A stretch of DNA of 32,743 nt, taken from assembly GCA_947623805.1 (NCBI GenBank), contig CANQHZ010000039.1, positions 1-32,743 of the forward strand. Direction: 5' to 3'. A program made the position numbers and the translations under genes. The stretch comes from an uncultured Lachnospiraceae bacterium (GTDB lineage Bacteria > Bacillota > Clostridia > Lachnospirales > Lachnospiraceae). This document shows, one piece after another, positions 6,470-14,665 of the stretch (its first letter is position 1; the number at the start of each line of letters is the position of its first letter). The notes beneath the pieces are model-generated. The model was not told the DNA's origin and made no database searches. It was given only the letters and a program-made list of their open reading frames with translations.

Positions 6470-8730
6470 TGAATAATTTACTGGAATTAAAAGTGAGATA
6501 CAACCATGGAAAAAGAGTCGGAAATCCTGTCTTTTTAAATCTTAGGAAAAATGGAGAAACGACAGTCGAAAAAATTCAGCATTTACAGGAAAATTTAAAG
6601 GCAATAGTCAGATATTACAATTCGGTTGACCGATATTTAAAAGGATATTTGATAGATGTCAATTATAATGACATCATTGCAAAATCCAAGAGGATAAGCG
6701 AATTGCTCAAACCCGACGGTAAACAGTCAAATGATGCTGTAGTAGGAGCGCGTTTTTCGGATGCGCCGTCAGGACAGGAAAACCATATAATCACTTATTA
6801 CGTAGACGAAGAAACAGTTGACAAAACTATTGTGAAGATGGAGGAAGCGAAAAGATTTTTAACGGAAAAATTAGGAGGAAAAGCAGTACCGGAAAATTTT
6901 AATGAATCAAAAGAAAAAAAGAACGTTTTAGACTATAGTGGATATTCTTCAAAAAGTTCAATTCGTAATATGATAGTTGATTGTTCCGTAGTAGAATCTA
7001 TGTCAGTCCCAAATGTAACGGCAGACAGACAAAGAGAGTCGTTTCTGCTGACCTTCTTTCAGACAGAACAGTCATTGTCCGAAATGCTGGAAAAGCTTGA
7101 AATAGACAGGTATCAATATCCGTATGCATTTTACGGAAATGACACTATCTCGGCAGACTGGAATTTGTATAAGCTCCTTAAAGATAAAGTCCCTTATATG
7201 ATTTCAATGATTTCTTCAGACCTGTCACAATTGACGATAGACGATGCTTATAAAACAGCCGAAAGGCACAGACAATATATTCCCAAACCCTCTAATGAGC
7301 CGACGATAGGCGTTATTGACAATTTATTTGACGAAGGCGTTTATTTTTCCGAATGGGTTGAAAACAAGGATTATCTCGATGAACTTGAAATGATTGGCGG
7401 CAGAGAAGTTTCAAGAGATCATGGCACAGAGGTGACATCTATAATTGTAGACGGACCAAGCCTTAATCCATGGCTTGATGACGGATGCGGCAGATTTAAG
7501 GTGCGTCATTTTGGTGTGTGCGTGGACAGGATTTCAGTGCCGAGGCTGGTCAATAAAATCAGAAAAATTGTAAGCGATAATCCCGATATTCATGTGTGGA
7601 ATTTGTCACTTGGCACCAATGATGAAGTGTCCAAGAATTTCATATCGTATGATGCTGCGGCGTTGGACGATCTGCAGGCGAACAAAAACATTATTTTCGT
7701 AGTGTCCGGTACAAATGATAACCGAAATGAGAAAAAAGGTATATTGCGGGTAGGTTCACCTGCAGATTCGTTAAATTCGGTAGTCGTTAATTCAGTGAAG
7801 AGAAGCGGTATACCAGCATCATATACCAGAAAAGGGACTATTCTGTCGTTTTTTAATAAACCTGATGTGTCTTATTATGGAGGAGATTATGAGGAGAGCG
7901 AACGCATAAGAGCCTGTTCGTCTAAAGACGTGGAGGAAGTATACGGGACGTCATTTGCCGCCCCTTGGATTGCAAGGAAGCTGTCATTTCTGATTGATGT
8001 CATGGGATTTACAAGAGAAGTGGCAAAAGCCTTGATTATAGATGCGGCAGCAGGGTGGGAATTTAAGGTGTCGGCATACAAAATCCAAAATCAGATTGGT
8101 TATGGCGTAGTACCGATAAAAATATCGGATATTATAGAGTCGGATAACAGGGAAATAAGATTTTTTTTATATGGTACGGCAAGCTCATACATTACTTCAA
8201 ATTATTCTATACCTGTTCCACGTGATTCTGACAATAAATATCCTTTTATTGCGCGGGCAGCGATGTGCTATTTTCCCCAGTGTTCAAGAGCGCAGGGCGT
8301 GGATTATACTTCCAGAGAGTTATCGTTGAAATTTGGACGTGTGAATAGAGAAGGCAAAATTGATGATATTAATGAAAACGTTCAGGATGAATCAGGACAT
8401 GCTGTTGACGAACGCCAGTCGCGCAGGGATTTCAGAAAGTGGGAGAATACGAAATTTATATCAAAGGTTCTGAAAAATAATAAGGCTTTGAAAGCATATG
8501 ATGAGCGGTTGTGGGGTATATCAATCACTTCAAAGGAAAGGCTTGCTGATTCGTTGAGCGGGAATTTGAATTTTGGAGTAGTTGTCACGCTTAGGGAAAT
8601 TGATGGCGTTAATAGAATACAGGATTTTATTACGGCTTGTACATTAAGAGGATGGATTGTAAATGAGATTAGCGTTGATAACAGATTAATGCTTTATAGT
8701 AAAAATCAGGAGGAGGTAACGTTTGATTAG
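6469..8730 (+). CDS. ietS: Subtilisin-like serine protease, IetS-like defence protein
   Basis: The protein has 753 residues with a peptidase S8 domain in the middle. The complete catalytic triad is visible: D284 in GVIDNLFD, H318 in DHGTEV and S495 in GTSFAAP, with the oxyanion Asn N416 in SGTNDN. About 280 residues of unknown fold precede the domain and about 170 follow the active serine. There is no signal peptide, so it should act inside the cell, unlike most subtilases. It is coupled to the AAA+ gene by a TGATG overlap. In IetAS systems the protease is presumed to be the effector or toxin and the ATPase its controller; the target is not known to me. The DSR2-like gene follows after 59 bases. 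Confidence 0.85.
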   Translation: MNNLLELKVRYNHGKRVGNPVFLNLRKNGETTVEKIQHLQENLKAIVRYYNSVDRYLKGYLIDVNYNDIIAKSKRISELLKPDGKQSNDAVVGARFSDAPSGQENHIITYYVDEETVDKTIVKMEEAKRFLTEKLGGKAVPENFNESKEKKNVLDYSGYSSKSSIRNMIVDCSVVESMSVPNVTADRQRESFLLTFFQTEQSLSEMLEKLEIDRYQYPYAFYGNDTISADWNLYKLLKDKVPYMISMISSDLSQLTIDDAYKTAERHRQYIPKPSNEPTIGVIDNLFDEGVYFSEWVENKDYLDELEMIGGREVSRDHGTEVTSIIVDGPSLNPWLDDGCGRFKVRHFGVCVDRISVPRLVNKIRKIVSDNPDIHVWNLSLGTNDEVSKNFISYDAAALDDLQANKNIIFVVSGTNDNRNEKKGILRVGSPADSLNSVVVNSVKRSGIPASYTRKGTILSFFNKPDVSYYGGDYEESERIRACSSKDVEEVYGTSFAAPWIARKLSFLIDVMGFTREVAKALIIDAAAGWEFKVSAYKIQNQIGYGVVPIKISDIIESDNREIRFFLYGTASSYITSNYSIPVPRDSDNKYPFIARAAMCYFPQCSRAQGVDYTSRELSLKFGRVNREGKIDDINENVQDESGHAVDERQSRRDFRKWENTKFISKVLKNNKALKAYDERLWGISITSKERLADSLSGNLNFGVVVTLREIDGVNRIQDFITACTLRGWIVNEISVDNRLMLYSKNQEEVTFD

Positions 8731-8789
8731 GCAGGGAAAAATTGTGGTGGCATATTAAAGTTTTAGATTATTATGTGGAGATGAAAAAT

Positions 8790-11753
8790 ATGTATGAAGA
8801 TGAGTTTCAACGAATTATGGATTCCTCTAGGAAAAATACGCTTACTATTTTTGTGGGAGCGGGAGTGTCGAGAATGTCAAAAGCACCATCATGGAAAAAT
8901 TTAATTGATGATTTTTGTGGTGCTTTAAAACGAAACAAAAATGTAAGTACAGATGAATACTTAAAAATTCCTCAAATTTATTACTATTCTATAGGTAGGG
9001 ATGAAGACAGGTATTACTCTTTTATTTGTGAACGTTTTAAATGTAATAAATTGAAACCTAATGTTATTCATAAAATGCTATTTGAGCTAAAACCATGCTC
9101 TTTTGTAACAACAAATTTTGATGATTTACTGGAAAAAGCTTCAATAGAATATTGTACAAGCTATAAAACTGTTGCTTGTGATGAAGAAGTGTCGGAGATT
9201 TACGGAGATAGGTATATATTGAAAATACATGGAGACCTTGCTCATAGAAACATTGTGTTAAAGGAAGAAGATTACTTAAATTATAGTGATAATTTTAAGC
9301 TGATAGAAACATTGCTTAAGTCAATATTTTCTACAAATACAGTTCTGCTGATAGGATATGGATTGAATGACTATAATATAAAACTAATTCTAAATTGGGC
9401 AAAAAGTCTTTTAAAAGATCATTTCAACAAGCCGATTTTTATATACACTGATGATGAAAAGTTAACAAGTGAGGAATTGATTTACCATGAGTCAAGAGGC
9501 TTGAGCGTAGTTGAATATTATAAATGCAACGGTTTTGTAGAGCGATTGGATAGTTTAAAGTATGAAAATAGGTATAAAACGGTTTTAAAAGCTATTAAAG
9601 TTAGTGACGAAAACTCTATCAAGGATAAGGATAAAGAAGGTTTATTTAATGTTTTATTTTCGCGATTGAAGCCACTTAATGATATGTGGGCGTTGAAAGC
9701 GAGTGATATACAGGAAAAATTAGGTCAGCTTGTAATTGTGGAGCAAATAGGAATGGTTATTCAACGTTGTAAGCAACCCAATATTTTTGAACGATTTATA
9801 GAAATCAATCAAATGGATTGTTCGCAACGAAACAGTTTGCCATATGAAGAACTGAATAAGTATAAAATCATTGCCAGTGTGCTTTCAAAAGGTAATATTA
9901 CTTCTTATAAAACTATTGATAAATATAGCCATATTATTAAGCTGAATGATATAAGATATTCTTTTGCAGATAAATTGTGCCTAACTTTTGACTATTTGAA
10001 TATGGATAGATATATTTCAAAAAAGCATAAATCTATACGCAATAATTATAAAAAAGCATTTTATTTATCAAAACTGAAGAGATATAAAGAAGCATTTGAG
10101 ATTTTTGGACAAGTGGCAACAAAGGCATTTGCTAATAAAAATTATCTACTTTATTATTTAGCTCAAACCAATAAATACAAAGTGTATAAGGCTATGGAAT
10201 TAGTTAGAAATAATGATTATTCTAAGTTGAGTGATGAAGAAAGAATGGGAATGTCTGCCTCACAAGTTGAACACCTTTTTGATAATTTGCCTCATGAATT
10301 TCAGGTAACATATTCCTGTTTTAAAGATCTTGCCTCAGTCAATTTATTATATAAAAACTCATATGAGTCGCGGATAGATAATAGAAGACTTCAAAATATT
10401 ATAGAAACTGATTCTTTGGAGATAGGGATAACCAGCTTAGATAAAGTCGTTTCCAGATTGAATGGAAATTTACACTTTTTGTTGGGGAATGCGTTATATA
10501 TAGATGAATATGTTGAGTTCAAAAATACTGTTAAAGATGTAATGGAACAACTTATCTTTAAATATTCCATACAAAACAAAGAACGGAGATCAAATTCTGC
10601 TTTTGGGGATGTTATTAATCAAAAGATAATGTTTAATTATGTGGATTTTTATTGTTTTATAGAATATTTTAATCCCAAGGAACTAAGTCGTTTACTTTCT
10701 AAATATGATATCAAAGAAATTGAATTTAGTGAATTAGAAATTATATGCAAAAGTATAGAAAATATTATAAATTATTATGAGCAAGTCATTGAAAAAAGTA
10801 TGGCACAAATTGAAAAAAAGTCTTATCAAGGCAAGATAAAAACTTGTATGATTTTGCTACGATACTTTTCTATTCCACAAAAATTAATGGATAAGTTGTG
10901 CTCATTTATATTGAAATATGATTTTTGTGATATTTATATAGATGAAAAAATATATTTTTTAGAGTATCAAATAGTAAAGAGAAATATGTCAAGTTATGCC
11001 ACATCAACAATCATTGAGAATAAGTTAATAGACTGCTTGGACAAGCATATTGAGACTGCCGAAAAGGGAAAAGATTTTTGTATTCCTTCTCATATGAGAA
11101 ATGTTAATTATTACAATTTGGTTCATTATATTAAGCCAAGACCATCTATAGTTCGTTTGACAAAAAGATTTAATAAAATATTTGATATTGGTATTGGAAA
11201 TTTCCCGATAGAAATGTTTGAACACTGTTATTTGTATTTGTCTGATAATATGAAAAATAAGACGATTAGAAATATGAAAAGATTGTTAAATAAGGATTTT
11301 GATTTTAAATATTTTACATTTTTAGTAGCACATGATATAAAGATAGAAAGCGATTTAATCAAAAAATTAAAACTGTATTTGGATAAAATTATTAAAATTA
11401 CAGATATAACAGTAGAAGGTGTGACAATATATCCTCAAAATGATAAATATGAAGATTTAGTAGATGTTGGATATTGGTGTTTAATTAATGTACTGCCAGC
11501 AATAGAATTTAAAAAATATGTTGGATATAGTGAGCTTTTTGATTTCTATTACTTGTATGATAAGTTTGACTTTAGTAAATTTGATGTTAAATGGCTTTTG
11601 GGATTATATGAACCTATTATTGAAAAAATATGTGAGAATAATTATGTGAAATCAAAGCTTCGTTCGGTGGTAGCAATAAGTGTGCAAGATAAAAAATTAA
11701 ATCCGAAAGATGAGAAAAAATTATTGAAGATTTTAACACATTATTTATGTTGA
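8790..11753 (+). CDS. dsr2: DSR2-like SIR2-domain anti-phage NADase
   Basis: The N-terminal SIR2 domain (about 1-260) shows GAGVS (residues 23-27), the catalytic pair N109 in TTNFDD and H147 in KIHGD, and GYGLNDYNI. The N to H spacing of 38 equals that of DSR2 as I recall it (N133/H171). The remaining 700-odd residues are helical repeats with no enzyme motif, ending KLLKILTHYLC. Size (987 against about 1,005) and layout match DSR2, which senses a phage tail tube protein through its C-terminal part and then destroys NAD+, stopping growth of the infected cell. ATG 8790 is chosen because GTGGAG lies 9 bases upstream; ATG 8781 and TTG 8742 are in-frame alternatives. The gene is very A+T-rich, a sign of transfer. 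It is probably co-transcribed with ietAS. Confidence 0.87.
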   Translation: MYEDEFQRIMDSSRKNTLTIFVGAGVSRMSKAPSWKNLIDDFCGALKRNKNVSTDEYLKIPQIYYYSIGRDEDRYYSFICERFKCNKLKPNVIHKMLFELKPCSFVTTNFDDLLEKASIEYCTSYKTVACDEEVSEIYGDRYILKIHGDLAHRNIVLKEEDYLNYSDNFKLIETLLKSIFSTNTVLLIGYGLNDYNIKLILNWAKSLLKDHFNKPIFIYTDDEKLTSEELIYHESRGLSVVEYYKCNGFVERLDSLKYENRYKTVLKAIKVSDENSIKDKDKEGLFNVLFSRLKPLNDMWALKASDIQEKLGQLVIVEQIGMVIQRCKQPNIFERFIEINQMDCSQRNSLPYEELNKYKIIASVLSKGNITSYKTIDKYSHIIKLNDIRYSFADKLCLTFDYLNMDRYISKKHKSIRNNYKKAFYLSKLKRYKEAFEIFGQVATKAFANKNYLLYYLAQTNKYKVYKAMELVRNNDYSKLSDEERMGMSASQVEHLFDNLPHEFQVTYSCFKDLASVNLLYKNSYESRIDNRRLQNIIETDSLEIGITSLDKVVSRLNGNLHFLLGNALYIDEYVEFKNTVKDVMEQLIFKYSIQNKERRSNSAFGDVINQKIMFNYVDFYCFIEYFNPKELSRLLSKYDIKEIEFSELEIICKSIENIINYYEQVIEKSMAQIEKKSYQGKIKTCMILLRYFSIPQKLMDKLCSFILKYDFCDIYIDEKIYFLEYQIVKRNMSSYATSTIIENKLIDCLDKHIETAEKGKDFCIPSHMRNVNYYNLVHYIKPRPSIVRLTKRFNKIFDIGIGNFPIEMFEHCYLYLSDNMKNKTIRNMKRLLNKDFDFKYFTFLVAHDIKIESDLIKKLKLYLDKIIKITDITVEGVTIYPQNDKYEDLVDVGYWCLINVLPAIEFKKYVGYSELFDFYYLYDKFDFSKFDVKWLLGLYEPIIEKICENNYVKSKLRSVVAISVQDKKLNPKDEKKLLKILTHYLC

Positions 11754-11881
11754 CTAGTATAAAGTAATTATATAATTAAGAATGGGCAAAGCATAATGTA
11801 CTTATGATAAAGTTAGATTGTGAAATAGGAAATGCATTATAGTATAAAATAGAATAAAAACAAAGGAGATAATAATAAAAA
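11754..11881 (+). promoter_or_regulatory. Spacer between dsr2-like gene and hsdM with weak promoter-like boxes
   Basis: TTGACT (11750-11755, overlapping the dsr2 stop codon) is followed after only 15 bases by TATAAT (11771-11776). Further down, TTGTGA (11818-11823) precedes TATAAA (11843-11848) by 19 bases. Both have poor spacing, so the hsd promoter is not settled. No terminator is seen. Confidence 0.35.
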
Positions 11882-13477
11882 ATGTCAGAAAAAAAAGATT
11901 TATTACAGGTTTTGTGGAGCGGGGCAGACGTGCTTAGAGGAAAGATGGATGCAAATGAGTACAAGACCTATTTGCTTGGATTGATATTTTACAAGTATTT
12001 GTCAGACGCTTATTTGTCAAAAGCATATGATTTGCTGCATGACAGCGTGCCAAACAGCTTAGATGAAGCGCAAATATCATATGAAGAAGCTATGAACAGT
12101 GAAGATGCAAAAGAATTGTCAGAAGAACTTAAAGAATCTCTGCACTACACATTGGCGCCTGATATGACATATGTTAGCATGCTTCATGACGCAAGAAATA
12201 ACTGTTTCAATCGAGAAAAGCTGCAGGCTGCGTTTAACCGAATAGAGGAGTCAGATGAGTTGTTTAATGGACTATTTGCTGACGTTGACCTGTACTCAAA
12301 CCGCCTTGGCGCAGCAGACCAAAAGCAGAGCGCCACTATATCGGAAGTAATTAAGGTATTGGCTGACGCTGATTTGATACATACAGAAGGCGATGTTTTG
12401 GGCAATGCTTATGAATATTTGATTGGACAGTTTGCTTCGGAAACGGGCAAAAAGGCAGGGGAGTTTTATACCCCGCATGGACCTGCGCAGATTTTATGCA
12501 GAATTGCAATGACAGGTCAGGAAAATAAAAAAGGGCTGCAGGTATACGATCCCTGTATGGGTTCGGGTTCGCTTATGCTTAGCTGCAGAAACTATTCGTC
12601 AGAACCTGAATATATTAAATATTACGGACAGGAGCTGATGCCGTCAACGTACAATCTTGCGAGAATGAACATGTTCCTGCACGGAGTCTTGCCCGAAAAT
12701 CAGCATTTGAGAAACGGAGACACACTTGATGCTGACTGGCCTACGGATGAAGAAACAGAGTTTGACGTGGTTACGATGAATCCGCCATATTCGGCTAATT
12801 GGTCGGCGGCGGAAGGATTTAAGCAGGATGAGAGATTTATGGATTACGGCGGCAAGCTTGCGCCTAAATCAAAAGCGGACTATGCCTTTTTGCTGCATGG
12901 ATTTTATCATTTAAAGCAGACGGGAACTATGGCAATTGTGTTGCCGCATGGGGTTTTATTTAGGGGAGCTTCGGAAGGAGTCATACGTGAAATATTACTG
13001 CAGAACGGCTCAATATACGCAGTGATTGGACTTCCTGCAAATATGTTTTATAATACATCGATTCCTACCTGCATTGTGGTACTCAAAAAACACCGCGAGG
13101 GAAGGGATGTACTGTTTATTGATGCATCAAAGCTCTTTGAAAAAGAAAAGAAACAGAATGTGATGCGTGATGAGCACATTGACCGCGTGCTTGAACTGTA
13201 TAACAACAGAAAAAATGTTGAGAAAGAAGCGTATCTAGCATCTTATGACGATATTGTCGCAAACGGATATAATCTGAATATACCAAGATATGTTGATTCT
13301 TCGGAAGAAGAAGCAGAGATTGATTTGAAGGCGCTTGTACAAAACATAAGGGAAACGGATAAGGCAGTAAAAGAGGGAAATGCGGCATTGCTTGAAATGA
13401 TGAAAGATTTAAGGTTTAATGATGATAAGACGAAAGAAGTGGTTGGTGAATTTATCAAAGCACTGGAGGAGGCATAA
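11882..13477 (+). CDS. hsdM: Type I restriction-modification system, methyltransferase subunit
   Basis: This 531-residue N6-adenine methyltransferase starts with the HsdM N-terminal helical domain (LWSGADVLRGKMDANEYKTY...). The S-adenosylmethionine motif follows as DPCMGSGS (D223), after the FYTPHG turn, then the catalytic NPPY (N300-Y303). Two HsdM and one HsdS form the methylase; adding HsdR gives the restriction complex. An in-frame stop just upstream (11876) fixes ATG 11882. The AAAGGAG ribosome binding site lies 13 bases away, which is long. The 3' end carries GGAGGAGG that serves hsdS, which begins 3 bases after the stop codon. The length fits the EcoR124-like branch. Confidence 0.97.
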   Translation: MSEKKDLLQVLWSGADVLRGKMDANEYKTYLLGLIFYKYLSDAYLSKAYDLLHDSVPNSLDEAQISYEEAMNSEDAKELSEELKESLHYTLAPDMTYVSMLHDARNNCFNREKLQAAFNRIEESDELFNGLFADVDLYSNRLGAADQKQSATISEVIKVLADADLIHTEGDVLGNAYEYLIGQFASETGKKAGEFYTPHGPAQILCRIAMTGQENKKGLQVYDPCMGSGSLMLSCRNYSSEPEYIKYYGQELMPSTYNLARMNMFLHGVLPENQHLRNGDTLDADWPTDEETEFDVVTMNPPYSANWSAAEGFKQDERFMDYGGKLAPKSKADYAFLLHGFYHLKQTGTMAIVLPHGVLFRGASEGVIREILLQNGSIYAVIGLPANMFYNTSIPTCIVVLKKHREGRDVLFIDASKLFEKEKKQNVMRDEHIDRVLELYNNRKNVEKEAYLASYDDIVANGYNLNIPRYVDSSEEEAEIDLKALVQNIRETDKAVKEGNAALLEMMKDLRFNDDKTKEVVGEFIKALEEA

Positions 13478-13480
13478 TTT

Positions 13481-14662
13481 ATGGAGAATATACCGAATAT
13501 ACGATTTAGTGGGTTTACTATGCCTTGGGAACAGCGTAAGTTGGGGGATGAAGCAATAGAAATACTGGCTGGTGGGGATATAGATAAAGATAAAGTAGTC
13601 GAGGAGGGTAAATATCCCATTTATGCAAACGCTTTATCTGGTGATGGAATCGTAGGATATTATAATGACTATTATAGGGTTAAAGCTCCCGCTATCACGG
13701 TAACAGGACGTGGAGAAGTGGGGCATGCGCAAGCAAGGATGTCTGATTTTACGCCAGTTGTAAGGCTTTTAGCAATACGATCAAGGCATGACTGTTATTT
13801 TTTGGAGAATGCGATAAATAATCATAAAGTTGTTGTTGAGTCTACAGGTGTGCCGCAATTAACAGTTCCGCAATTATCATCATATGATATTTGTTTTCCC
13901 AGTGATATTGGGGAAGAAGTGAAAATTGGCGAGTATTTTCATAAATTAGACACCCTCATCACACTTCACCAACGGAAGTGTGAAGAAACAAAAACTCTAA
14001 AAAAATATATGCTTCAAAAAATGTTTCCACAAAATGGAAGGAAAGTTCCGGAAATTAGATTTGTGGGCTATACAGACAATTGGAAACAATGCAAATTGTC
14101 GGAAATCAGTGAAACGTTTGAATATGGCTTAAATGTTGCAGCAAAAAAGTTTGATGGAAAAAATAAGTATATCAGAATAACGGATATAGATGATATATCA
14201 CATGAATTTATTTTGGATAATGTTACTTCGCCTGATACTGACTTAACGAATGCTGAAAACTATAAATTGGAAGAAGGGGATATTCTTTTTGCGAGGACAG
14301 GTGCCAGTGTTGGAAAAACTTATATGTACAGAAATTCTGATGGATTGGTATATTATGCTGGATTTTTAATTAGAGCTAAAATAAATAAAAGCATTAATCA
14401 TGAATTTATTTTTCAAAATACACTAACAAAAGATTATAAAAAATATATTACAATTACTTCGCAACGTTCCGGTCAACCGGGAGTTAATGCGCAAGAGTAT
14501 TCCGAGTATAGAGTTATGATACCAAATCGCGATGAGCAGGATAAGATTAGTGTTTATTTAAGGAACTTAGACAATATTGTTAGCCTTAATCAACGCAAAT
14601 GTGATTATTTTAAAGAAGTGAAAAAATACATGCTAAAAAACATGTTTCCACAGAAAGGATAA
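13481..14662 (+). CDS. hsdS: Type I restriction-modification system, specificity subunit
   Basis: This 393-residue protein has the standard two target-recognition domains. The first (about 1-160) starts with IRFSGFTMPWEQRKLGD. The second starts near residue 188 with IRFVGYTDNWKQCKLSE. Each is followed by a conserved helical spacer, LHQRKC...KKYMLQKMFPQ near 163-186 and LNQRKC...KKYMLKNMFPQ at the C-terminus, which form the paired coiled coils that set the distance between half-sites. The recognised bases cannot be read from sequence. It is translationally linked to hsdM (3 bases) and hsdR (3 bases). There is no truncation and no nearby recombinase or second hsdS copy. Confidence 0.95.
   Translation: MENIPNIRFSGFTMPWEQRKLGDEAIEILAGGDIDKDKVVEEGKYPIYANALSGDGIVGYYNDYYRVKAPAITVTGRGEVGHAQARMSDFTPVVRLLAIRSRHDCYFLENAINNHKVVVESTGVPQLTVPQLSSYDICFPSDIGEEVKIGEYFHKLDTLITLHQRKCEETKTLKKYMLQKMFPQNGRKVPEIRFVGYTDNWKQCKLSEISETFEYGLNVAAKKFDGKNKYIRITDIDDISHEFILDNVTSPDTDLTNAENYKLEEGDILFARTGASVGKTYMYRNSDGLVYYAGFLIRAKINKSINHEFIFQNTLTKDYKKYITITSQRSGQPGVNAQEYSEYRVMIPNRDEQDKISVYLRNLDNIVSLNQRKCDYFKEVKKYMLKNMFPQKG
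13966..14660 (+). repeat. Internal direct repeat pair in hsdS (spacer helices)
   Basis: The segments about 13966-14039 and about 14585-14660 encode the two conserved spacer helices and share the order CAACG...AAATAYATGCT...ATGTTTCCACA. They are diverged, not identical. Such repeats are where type I specificity subunits exchange or circularly permute recognition domains. Confidence 0.6.
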
Positions 14663-14665
14663 GAT

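Noticed and set aside
13481-14662. Phase-variable (invertible) hsdS
   Set aside because: No inverted repeats, second hsdS copy or site-specific recombinase lies nearby.
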